DNA of 64,000 nt from Fragilaria radians. Lineage: Eukaryota; Bacillariophyta; Fragilariophyceae; Fragilariales; Fragilariaceae. A program made the position numbers and the translations under genes. Location of the stretch: positions 228,597-292,596 of the forward strand of contig CAAAJI010000013.1 in NCBI GenBank assembly GCA_900642245.1, read 5' to 3'. Under the pieces are notes generated by a model. That model was given only the letters and a program-made list of their open reading frames with translations, had not been told where the DNA came from and did not search any database. Shown here piece by piece: positions 46,760 through 57,221 of the stretch. Within the stretch, counting starts at the first letter, position 1. Each line of letters opens with the position of its first letter.

Positions 46760-47396
46760 TACAACTGAACATCTTTAGCTTATTCAAGGGTGTCCATATT
46801 CTCCCAATTCTGAAACGTCCATATGGTTCTTGAAAGACAAAAAGCGTATTGTACTTACTCAGCAGAGAGGGATCGAGCTGTCGGCCTTTTTCTTTGATGT
46901 TCGGAAAGCAGTGGGTAGATTCTTTCGTTTACAAGTTTGTATTTTCCTTGGCTCAGCGCAAGAGATGGAAGTCTCGGCTTGATTCTATCTCTATGAAGGA
47001 TCAAAATAATAAAAGAGCGAAAGAATTGTTCATTTATATGTAAACATTGTCCCATTGTTGTATCAAGTTTTTGCAGAAGTGTATTTCATAATTAGATGCA
47101 TGTTGAGAAATAGTCTCTTCAGTTAACAAAGATGAAGGTAAAAAGAGGATAGCTTGAACAAACAAGTCGAAATAAAAGTTGTGACAAATTTAAAAGATTA
47201 ATCTAATGCTGACTCATAAGTTGATAACACACACATTTTCGAATTCTTAATATCCCTATTGGATAAACCCTAAACATATAAACTAAGTCTTGAATGAACT
47301 TAAGGGATATTTCCAATAGATGTAGATGCATGACCTTAGTTTATGTACCTCCTATCTTTCAAGGCAACAAACAATGATCGACTTCAATGCAGAGTC
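46760..47396 (+). pseudogene. Truncated duplicate of the bilin reductase 3' end
   Basis: This block matches 35326-35773, the last about 77 codons plus 3' flank of the bilin reductase gene, at high nucleotide identity. Shared stretches include GAAAGACAAAAAGCGTA, GATGTTCGGAAAGCAGTGGG and CTATGAAGGATCAAAATAAT. It carries a 2-base insertion near 46821, a 1-base deletion in the T run near 46892, a 10-base deletion near 46951 and a 25-base deletion after the stop, so the frame is destroyed. A 220-bp insertion (47103-47322) splits its 3' flank. There is no upstream part of the gene, so it was truncated at birth or later. Confidence 0.93.
47103..47322. mobile_element. 220-bp insertion with 10-bp direct repeats, class unknown
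   Basis: The insertion is absent from the parental copy (35686-35720). TAGATGCATG occurs on both sides, at 47093-47102 and 47323-47332, as expected for a target-site duplication. There are no terminal inverted repeats. Inside, AATATCCC (about 47249-47256) and GGGATATT (about 47304-47311) could form a stem. A solo LTR (TGTTGAGA start) or a short interspersed element are both possible. Confidence 0.6.
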
Positions 47397-47614
47397 ATGC
47401 CAAGTCATGAACAATTCCCGAATCTTGTTGCGTCTTTCCCTAAATAGGAGGATTCAGGGACTATAAATTAATTATATCGAAAAGCATTGAAGATGTTTAC
47501 CCCGTTGAATGTCTTGAATTGCTCGTGCATCTTGACATTATAATAATTTTGATATTGAAAACACTTTGAGAGGTCATAAGCGTTTTTTTAACAGCCATTT
47601 TAGTCAAATTAAGT
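47397..47614. other. Spacer, nothing recognised
   Basis: AT-rich, no open frame of note. Confidence 0.3.
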
Positions 47615-47880
47615 TTTTGGATTCAGACTTTGGAATATTAATGCCTTCTTCCGAAAGTTTACTGAGGTTAAGATTACAACATTTTGATTACCAGGTCGAT
47701 GTTGACCAACGGAAGAACGTGTCAACATACTTAGACCAAAGTTATAGATTGACTTTGATTTTGAGGTCACCAATGCCTCCTTCCGAAAGTTAAAGTGAGG
47801 TTAAGATAACGACATCATGATTACAAGGTCGACTTTGATGAAGAGACGACCAAAGTTAAAGATGACATTGATTTTGAGAG
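47615..47880. repeat. Diverged tandem repeat, about 132-bp unit, two copies
   Basis: ATGCCT.CTTCCGAAAGTT at 47641 recurs at 47773, a 132-bp spacing. The following GAGGTTAAGAT.AC.ACAT and GATTAC.AGGTCGA also recur in order. 132 is a multiple of three, so the repeat could be coding in origin, but both copies contain stops. Confidence 0.7.
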
Positions 47881-49608
47881 AGACATTTAAAAAATTAGTT
47901 ATGATTATGTTGATTATAAGGACAGGATGCCAATGGCTACTAGAGCATAGCTGAAGCACCGTGATCCAACTCGTATCATAGTGATTACTAACGTCGTCAA
48001 GGCGTTACAAAGGAACACAACGTTTAAGAAAAAAGAGTAAGCCGTAGTCCTAATCTATAATGATATTGAGAGATGTTCAATAAGGATCTCACTTTCATCA
48101 TTAAATGATACCTGTTGTGACTAACAAAGAAACTCAAGGTAGGATCCTATGATACCATAGTATGTGGATGTAGTTCACTTTGGCGATTGTCTCTTCCCGC
48201 ATGTTGTGTTGGTGTAGTTTCTATTCGTATCATTTTCTGCCTCAAATGAATGTTTCTCTGTTCATGGGGGGTCATAGCTTTGAATTTGTACATAAGTCCA
48301 TCTATTCAGTAATTTTCTTAATACAATGCTTAAGGGATCCTTCGGTTTCACGTATGTTTTTTAGTATCATAACGATACAAAATAAATTCGAATGATTTGA
48401 GGAATTCTTCAAAAGCATTTATTTTGGTAGTAGTGTTTCGGTTCAGAAGCACAGTTCCGTTCATATAGAATTTTTTCAAGTATTTGTGGAATGGCTTGGC
48501 CTATCCCAACATATACAATAACGTTACTGAATGGCACAAACCAAATCAAAATTGACAGCGATAGTGCTTTGTGCTTTGTACACTAGTTTACACTACTCTT
48601 GTGAGGAACATAAGTCACAATTGACAGATATTTGGAAGCAACTAAATTGGGTGTCACGGTTATGGACGATGAAGTTACGTTTTATATTGTCGATGACTCT
48701 ATGACTTCAGATTTCCCTGCAAGAAAGGCGGGGAGGAAAAAAAAAGAGTCCAAAACCGGTTATATTGATGTGCAGGCAAGGCAAGAGTTCCAACAAAAAT
48801 CATCACTATCTAGAAGAAAACAGCTCCAAGCTATTAATACTTAAACGAAGATTGTAGACATTAGAAATTACATTGAATGAGAAAGATATGTTAATTCACA
48901 TTCTAGAAAATGTAACAAAAGGGCATAAAAATTGCTGACATCAACGAAATCAAACTGATAGCGCATAAATAATAGGACACCTAACAAAACCTTTAATGAA
49001 GGAGTATCTCAAAATGAACGTCAACAACAAGGACAGGAACAACATTCTAATCCCAAAAATTTAATGGATTGTGCAATACCTCTGGACAAATCTAGCATAC
49101 ATCAAGATATTGCTTCCCTGTGGACAAGAACAAATCCAAAAGGAAGATTACTTGAAGGAAATGAAAATGAGCAATGCAAGAGAAAGACTTCCTCATACTT
49201 ACAGCAAGAATGATCACGAAAACTGCGAATGGAAAATGGAGGCCAAATTGAGCCCTCTCTACAGAAAAACGGAAAAGAAACATACCAACTTATAATTTGG
49301 CGAAAGTATACGTAATAGTTGAAGATGCGATAAATTTCCACAACTCGCAGTCAGATTTTGAAATGGAAGATAGGTTGCTTTGGAGATTGGATGGGATATG
49401 TGGTATCGCTTGAATATCCTTATTAAGCATGCAAGGGGATATCACATTTCATTGCAATATGTGAAGACTATAAGTGATTAAACAAAAACCAATTGTTGAA
49501 CAAAATGTAAGCTCGAAACCAAACTTAGAATTAGACTCAATGAAGTTTTCATGAGATATAATGGTGCAAAGCATTAGGTATCTTGATGTTAAAAATGCAC
49601 TACCTTCA
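47881..49608. other. Intergenic stretch with short unrecognised frames
   Basis: Open frames at 48632-48844 (+, 70 codons, MDDEVTFYIVDDS then Lys-rich) and 49071-49295 (+, 74 codons) look like decayed coding sequence but match no family I can name. No gene supported. Confidence 0.3.
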
Positions 49609-52480
49609 TGCACGGTTGAAGGGATATTGTAAATAAAAGTTTGCAGAATTTCTTGGCAAAGATGAATATTGGATATGATGTATAGACATATCTCTCAACA
49701 CTTGGGGATTCAAATACCCTTCCAGGTAGATAATCCTTAAACTTATTCGTCAGATCTGCAACAATTCTGGTTTCGTCCCATGAAAAACCCATCAGTCCCT
49801 TTAGTAATTTCACATCCCAAATGGACTTCCAAGTTGCCTTGCACCTTTAATTTGAAGATTGCCTCCTGTTTGGTTATAGTGTCTTGGATCATTTACATAT
49901 AGTGTTATGTTACATTTTCCTTGATTCCTTGCTAAAGAATAGACATGGGTCGACATTCTTTCCTGAAAATCCGAACTTAGTGATCTAGGTTGAATTTCTT
50001 CCACCATTGCCTTGCTGCTTGAACAAGCCATAGATAGCTCTGTTTAGCTTCAGTACGTTGCCAAAGTTGATTTCATCTCTGTCTGAATAACCCTCTGGGA
50101 TCTTCACAAATATTTCCTCCTCAAGATACCCGCGAAGAAAGGCTGTCTTAAAATCGAATGCACAAGCCGCCATATATTTCTTTTAAATCAGGTTTAAAAC
50201 GGCTTGAAACGTTGCATTGTCAGTGACTGATGCAAAATTTGCTGTGAAGTCAATTCCTGGAACCTGACTGTAACCTTGAAACACTAATCTTGGTCAGTGA
50301 AGTTCACATCTCTTTTTAACACCCATCTGCATCCAATCATTTTCCTTTCCTTTGGGACTGTTGACTTGCTTATGAGCTCCCATTCCTTTCTTTTCTCCAT
50401 ACTAGCAAGTTTCTTTTTTATTGTTGATCTCTATCCTTCTACTTCTTGAGGCTCTTCATGAAACCAAGCTCCTTTAAAGTGGCTGCTGAAAAATCATATT
50501 CTTCATCTTCTTCATTCATGACTTTCTCTTTCTGAAGGTCTCTGAACATTCTTCCTGTCCATCTGACATATCGTACTTCTAAAATTCCTTTTTCTTTAAT
50601 GTTGATTAGCTTGAAAGTTTAATGATGCTGACATTCTAAATATCCCACAAAATTGCAAATATCTTTGAGCTTATCTTGCATACCTTTTCAGACTGTTCTA
50701 ACAAACTTTTCTGGCTGGTATTTCTTCCGTAAGGTTAGCTTCTATTCCGTGAAATTCTTCATAAAGTGACTTGATCCTCCTTTTGTTGAGTTGGGTGGCA
50801 CAGTTGTCACTTCGGGTCTATAATCCAAGTCTGTATTCTTTGTTGAGATTACCTTGATTGAGCATGGCTCTTGTTCTTCCCCAGAATTTTACAAAGATTC
50901 TTTCCCCTTTCCGTCTTCTTGCGGAATTCCAGGTAATGCAAATTCAAAATTGACGGAGAGTCCTTTCTCGTCCAATTCCTTTTCCAGATGATGCTCCCTT
51001 TCTTAATGATAATCATTAATCCCTTCTCATTCCAGTTTGGCACCATCCTTTGGGATTTTTCCAATGTTAAACAATTTTCTCTACAACAATGCTGAACAAT
51101 TTATCCCCAATCCTGGAACATATCTTTCATAATTCAGAATGAATGTGTTCTCTTCTCTTTTTGGAGGTTACCAACTTTCACTGCCAATACAGCGTCTCCG
51201 TTTCCAAATACAATCTGTTGATTTGTTTCTTTGATGTCATAGAGTCCGTAATTGTTTGTCATGGGGCTAGTGGCTCCTGAGTCACCAATTCATATAGTCT
51301 CATCAGCTTTGAAGTTTTCTGACGCCGTCAGTTCTTCCAATTGTTGATCTTGATTGCCTTGCCTTGGTCCAGAGCCACGTTATCTTTGTTTGGCCTGTTT
51401 CTTCTCTTTTTCAATATGTCCAGAGTATTTGCAGTTGGAGCATCTTACGTTTTTCTTCTCCAATGGTTTCTATTTCCAGTTGGAAGATCTGTGTCTATAT
51501 TCTGTGTACAATCTGAAGTTGTCTTTGAATTGAAACTTGCCTTGTGAATCAGTGCCTTCTACCATTGGCCACCTGACTTCTGGCTTGATCTTCCTGTTGA
51601 ACTTTGCTCTCAATTTATTCATGATCCTTTCTATTCATACCATCACATCATGGTCAATATCTGCTTCCAAACGTTTTGCTCTCATACTCATTGCTTAATG
51701 TGTGAATAGCCATATAAAAATTCAAGATGTGATGATTCATTCCATCTATATGTCTTCTAACAAGTTGAAGTTTGATCATCCATTCATTTGAATCCATGTC
51801 TGCCTACTTAAGGATGCACATGTTGAATTACAAGATTGCTTGCTGTTTTTGGGTCAAGCTTCTGTTGTAGTCGTTCTCAAGCAAGTTTTTAATCTCCTTC
51901 CAGCAATTTCTCTTTTTTCATCTTTCAACCCTATTAAAAGAGACGTCTTCTTAGGAGGTTACAAGCAATTGGCGTATGCCAATTCATTCATTATTTTTAC
52001 ATCTGAAATACCCTTCAAATCTTCTATATTTGGCTAGGTGACCGTTTGTTCCAATTTTCTGTCTTCTCATTACGCTCTGAGGTTTTGTTGAAAAGATCCA
52101 TGGCTTATTGGTATCTAAAAGATCATTTTAAAACGTGTTAAAATCGCTTCCTCTGTGCACAGTCAAGGGATACTGTAAATAAAAGGTTGCAACATTTGTC
52201 AACGGGGTTAATGCTCTATGTACATTGTAACTCTAGAGCCAAAGTATCAGTTCAGGTAATGCAGGTGTCTTGATGTACTGTTTCTCTAACAGGTTGATCC
52301 AGGTAGCATATGCAACTTGATGTGGTGTGTCCAGATAAAATTATCCAGAGTGTCTTCATATGACGAGGCACTCTGTTTGGTAGGTGTGGACAACTTGAGG
52401 TGTACTTTGAAGATCTCGATCAAATTGTGAGCAGGGATTTGCTTCTTGGATCCTTCTCTTGACTGAAGGATGATTATTCA
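49609..52480 (-). pseudogene. Ty1/copia remnant: gag, protease, RT; integrase missing
   Basis: On the - strand, in order from high to low coordinates. Decayed gag runs from about 52400 to 51450, with a knuckle CSNCKYSGHIEKE near 51410-51450 whose last Cys is Glu. The protease is at about 51170-51290 and reads IGDSGATSPMTNNYGLYD, with the active DSGA intact. RT starts near 50270 with ARLVFQGYSQ (stop-containing flanks), PGIDFTANFASVTDNATFQA, then FDFKTAFLRGYLEEEIFVKI at about 50150. Then come LNRAIYGL and a worn catalytic block, TLYVNDPRHY in place of YVDD. No integrase core is visible between protease and RT, and RNase H is missing. A 36-37 bp similar motif flanks the pol region (49609-49645 and 52156-52191). 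Confidence 0.87.
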
Positions 52481-53088
52481 AGATGCTGTAGAAGCAGATA
52501 GTCAATTGCTCTCTAGACTATTTCAAAAAGTAAAGGACTTTGTAAAAATGATTCTAGGTGATAAGCGAGCCCAAAAATTATTCTAGATCCTAATTTTCAG
52601 ATAAACTGCTCCATCCTGATTAAAAAAACGATTTTCCACTTTTCCGATTTTCATTTTTAACGAATATATATTCTTTCGGTACATATAAAAAAGAGCTCCT
52701 CCAGCTCCACGCACTTAATGAAAATCGAATCATTTTCCAATGAAAAAACCGTAAAGTTAGTTCATTTTTCATTAGATGATTATACCTAGGGTTTAGGGTA
52801 CGCAAGCTGACAGGTTGCGTTTCGTTTTCATCAACATGTCGTGTTTAAGTTTGATTGGTCACTGGAAACCTACTATTTCGATGTCTGTCCTCGTCGGCGC
52901 TTAACATGTTTCTGGCCACAAATTCCTTCCATTTTAAAATTAAAAATCAGCAACAACCAACCATCAACATTTCTCATTTCTTTGAAAGCGAGTTATTTCA
53001 ATATTTTCTGTAATTCTTCTCACATTGAATGGGCTCTAGACGTCACCACATCTTATACGACCTACTTTAAGAGGGTCGTTAACGTGGT
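52481..53088. other. Intergenic stretch upstream of the TAZ-domain gene
   Basis: Presumed promoter and 5' UTR of the TAZ gene in the last 200-300 bp. No defined motif seen. Confidence 0.3.
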
Positions 53089-54566
53089 ATGTCAAACGCG
53101 CTTATCGATAGCAGGTGTTCTGAGGAGGGAAATGATGAGGATTACAAAGAAGATCTTGAATCCAACAATCGACAGCCAACACCTGATTTAGTTCCATTCA
53201 GACGTAACGTCAACGAAGAGGAGGTCACCATTGCATCAGATCGCAATGAGGGAAATGATGTATTAGTGCAGACACCGACTCCAAACGATAGCCCTGAAAC
53301 GAGAATGAATGTTGAACAAGACTATGTCAGTGCTGTCGTGGTGAAGGCAAAACGAGCCGCACATTCTCTTTGGCTCCTCATCCATGCACAGGTGAGTGAG
53401 ATCCAGCACATTGATATTCGTTGTCTTCAAATTCTCGCTTCAAAGTTTAAGCATGGCCTGAAAGTAAACTATGAACAAGATGAAATCATTTTTTTCTCAC
53501 TTGTTTCATGAACTTGTGAAAGAATTGCCGCACAGGAAGTGACCGTTGTCCACACAAAGGTTGTGTGGAGGCAAAACGAGTCATTCTTCATCTTAAGACC
53601 TGCAATTCTGGAATGAATGGAAACGGGAACGCATGTCCACACAACTTCAATGGCTGTCAGCAATCTAGAAAACTATTAGCTCACCATCACAAGTGCAGGG
53701 AACTAAGAGCAAAACAAGCTGGGCGGCGCACAAAAGCAAGTCAGCATGTCTGTCTCGTATGCTCATTAGTTGCCCGGCAGGCTAAGAATGTACTAGAGGG
53801 CGTGACGAGGAAGTGCAACCTTAAAAAGCAAGTAATTGCGTCTTTCACTCTGACGGATACAATTCCTCCCACCTTACATCGTCGTGATTCAGATGTGGCA
53901 ATGCCTCCGCCACCTCCCCGTCATCCAGGTCTTGTGAATATTCCGTTATGGCAATCGCCGAGTAGCCCCGATCATTCTCTATTTGAAAGTGTTGCATGTG
54001 ACTGTCCCGCGTCTCGAAATCAATTAATGCTCTTTAGTGAGGTGGTTGCAGCAGCTTCAACACCAAATGATTCCCAAGGAAGTCGACAAGTTCTTGGGAA
54101 GAGCTTGGATAGTAGCAAAATTCCGTTTCTCGCACTAGCAGCCTCAGCGCTTCAAAACCTGAAACGAACTTCTCCGAATGGAGAGAGTGAAACCATAGCC
54201 TCACCTCGTCGATCTCGGGCTGAGAGTTATGACGAGCGAGCACTGCATAGACCCCATGATCCCAATAGCTTGCGCAATGGAAATTTGCATATGCATGTCG
54301 ACCCTACATTGGAATTTGATCTGAAGAGCGAAGTGTCCACGAGAAACATAAATGGGGAGGATGTGGAGCTGACAAATGTGGGTCGTCGGACTCGGAGTGC
54401 CTCCTTGGGCATGCTAGCTTCTGCCTGTCTTGCTTTCGATGCTTGTGGCAGTATACCAGAGGAGGATTCAACAGTGATGCAAATTGAGGGTAGCGACAAA
54501 CTGGAAACTCAAAGTTGTGGAGAAACTATGTTTCCAATGGACGAAGATGAACCATATCAAGCATAG
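53089..54566 (+). CDS. TAZ-type zinc-finger protein
   Basis: Two exons, 53089-53391 and 53523-54566, with a 131-bp intron (53392-53522, donor GTGAGT, acceptor GAAAG, phase 0). The product is 448 residues. The junction rebuilds the first zinc site of a TAZ domain: IHAQ|NCRTGSDRCPHKGC. The HxxxC...C...C pattern is then repeated as HLKTC, CPHNFNGC, HHHKC and CLVC, giving three HCCC-type sites at about residues 98-175. TAZ domains in CBP/p300 and plant BT proteins bind transcription-factor activation segments, and diatom genomes hold many stand-alone TAZ proteins. The N-terminal 90 residues are acidic. The C-terminal 270 residues are Ser/Pro-rich, with repeated short basic-Ser motifs (RRSRAES, RRTRSAS), and look disordered and phosphorylatable. 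A nuclear transcription cofactor is the likely role. No acetyltransferase domain is present. Confidence 0.87.
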
Positions 54567-55843
54567 TTTTGAATTATATAGGAAATATGCTAATTTTGTA
54601 CTAGTCAAGTTATATTTCCACTCCAAATTTAGCGTTGGAAGTCTTTCTGTTTCCCTATAAATACTTCTTGTAAAATGATGGAACTCTCTGAGATCTTTAT
54701 TGTTTAATTCAGAGCTTATTTCCTGTTTACTATAAAAGCTGCTATAGTATATATTGAATGTGATGTTTTCAATGAGCTTTAGTCATAACGGAACAGGAAA
54801 ACGAAAACGAAAACGAACGATAAAACAAGGTCAATGAAATATACTAGAAATTCTTTTACTTTACTTTTTTCCTAGTTGAGAATTTCTTATGTTCGAAATA
54901 CGTTTGTCACTTAACCTTCAATAAGCGCTTCTCTGTAATTCTCTAGCGCAAAGCGATGTTAATACTTTCATCCCCTTCGCACAATACGTTGACAAACTGG
55001 AAAGGTGAGGATAAAATTTAGATTATTTTTCATTATCAAATTTGTTGACTCTTAATTTCTCCACAAAAAATCATGATACATTTTTTTTCTTTATCTGATT
55101 CTTATCTTCATGTCTCACGAGTCGTTGGAGTGTTAGAAGGGCCAAATACAGGAGAACATAGTAATTTATCCAATTTGTACCACTTCATTGAAGAATACCG
55201 CGTATGGTATTATGCATCATTAGGTTTAATTCTTGCAATATCATGTAGGCATGCAAATTTATCAAGCTAATTTTCCAATTTGTAATTATTTCTGTCTAAA
55301 AGTAAATGGGTATATGTACATAATGTCAAGTTCTCCATGATTATTTCACTATCTTTACTCAAGACATTCAATTTCACATTTACAACTTCCACAAATCATT
55401 AAAAGATTGATTAAGGTAAATCCTTTCATTGATTGAAGCATGGTGCTAATGTTTGAAATCGGAAATGAATGATCGTTGAACATGAACTTAGAAGCAATTG
55501 AAAGGTGATTGAACCCATGGTTTTTGAACGAATCCTCTTCAGATAAGTTTTATGAATAGTTCGCATGTCTGCAAGACGGTTATGTTATTTGAATTATTCA
55601 TGAATGGTCGACAAGTGTTCAAAAATTTGAACATTTTGTAGCTTATTTAGATAGTTTATTGGCAGGAATCACAGATCCAATGAGAGTATCAAGTCTTTGA
55701 AACAAATTTATATATCAGTGAATTCTATCTTTTATAAAATGTAAACATTCATTTGGGAACGTTAGTAGACTCAAGGCCTAGGAATAGCAGTTTTAAGCAT
55801 ATCATTAATTCAAAGTTTTTAATCTCATGTTAAAAAATCACTT
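54567..55843. other. 3' flank of the TAZ gene and AT-rich intergenic DNA
   Basis: Includes the 3' UTR and a short run of GAAAAC-type units at about 54794-54818. A 65-codon frame at 55073-55270 (+) is unconvincing. Confidence 0.3.
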
Positions 55844-55987
55844 AATGCAATCGAGGCTCTGACGAGTGAGGAAATTAATCCGGAAACACAATATGTGATT
55901 GGTTCATACATGTTCGAAGGGAAGAATGATGTGTCTTATGCTACATCAGCAAGAATCAGATTTAGTAGCTTGCAAAAAATGATCTAA
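55844..55987 (+). pseudogene. Decayed coding fragment of unknown family
   Basis: A 47-codon open frame with balanced composition reads AIEALTSEEINPETQYVIGS and ends KMI-stop. Upstream from about 55480, other frames contain LDSLLAGITDPMRVSSL before stops. The amino-acid texture is that of real protein, unlike the surrounding AT-rich DNA, so this looks like a dead gene or transposon. I cannot name the family. Confidence 0.35.
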
Positions 55988-57221
55988 ACACATGCATGCC
56001 GATTACTCCTTACTTCACGGTACTTTCCAACTTTAGATTGTTTTGGACTAATGTACTATGATTAATTTGGCTTTAGGTTATTTTGGCAATTTTTTGTTTT
56101 AACGTAATTATAATATACATTTTTTGGATGATCTTAAACAACAAGGGAAGAAGATGGCTTAACATCTGGCGTAGATTAGACAGTTCCTAATATGACCTTC
56201 CAAAATGATTTCATTCTCTAAAGAGAATATCTGTCCCGTAAGACAATTATTGTTCCTGGCTCTCTACAACGCATGACATCGAATGTACTCTGTTAATCAT
56301 CCAACTTCTTTGTTTGACATTTAGAAATTAGGAAATCGATCTCAAATTTCTAATTTATACTAACCCTTCAAAAGAAATGTACAGCTCCTCATTTCCTACC
56401 ATTTCCCCTAATGAGTATCTCCAAACGCTTTGTTTCAGCTACTAACCATAAATTTGAAATTCAGGATAGACGCACCATGATTAAATGGATTTGTAACTAA
56501 GTGTGATGTGAAACAACGAATCAAGCTATCTGTGATGATAATGAGAGGATCTAGAACTAAAGATTAACACTCATAATTATAGAATTGATATTCTATAAAG
56601 CAACTAGAGATTTCTAGTTTTCAGAGAGAGCTCAACCATGGTAACTAGACATCTCAAATTATTAGCTCATATACTTGATGATTGTGCTGTATTGTTCAAA
56701 GGTTTTCTATCTCAAGGCTTGAGTCTTTTTTCGCCTGCCGACAATTTTTGTGTCCTTGATGCCATAGTCTGAAATGGCTTTCGGATTTACTTCGATGTGG
56801 ATAATCTTCTTTTCCATTTCATTTTGGAGACAAAGGCAATGTACTTGATGTGGTTTCAAGGCAAGACAAAAAGTGAGAGTTCAAGGATGTGAAGCCATTT
56901 CTTTCTTACATTTTTCATTAAAAGTCATGTGTAGACACAAATTTGTGTTTGTTTCTGTTCCATCATCACATGATCGGTGCTTTTTCTTCCGTTTTTTCAG
57001 ACCCTTTTTGTTTTGATTCTGAAGTTTGAAAATAAGCACTGGATAGGAGGAAACTATTTTTGCTGGATTATTGAACTATGTCTGGAGAGTGACAATAATT
57101 GTGATACATAGAATTATGGAGGCTACATATGTAACTCGTCAACGTTATTCAGCCATTTAATTATATTAGCTTAGCAGTAAAACATAAGTACAGAGTAATC
57201 ACTTCATGCGCTGTAATTCGA
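55988..57221. other. Intergenic stretch, nothing recognised
   Basis: AT-rich, short frames only, up to the 3' end of the homeodomain gene. Confidence 0.3.

Noticed and set aside
54794..54818. GAAAAC-type short repeat as a microsatellite of note
   Set aside because: Only about three units; trivial low complexity.
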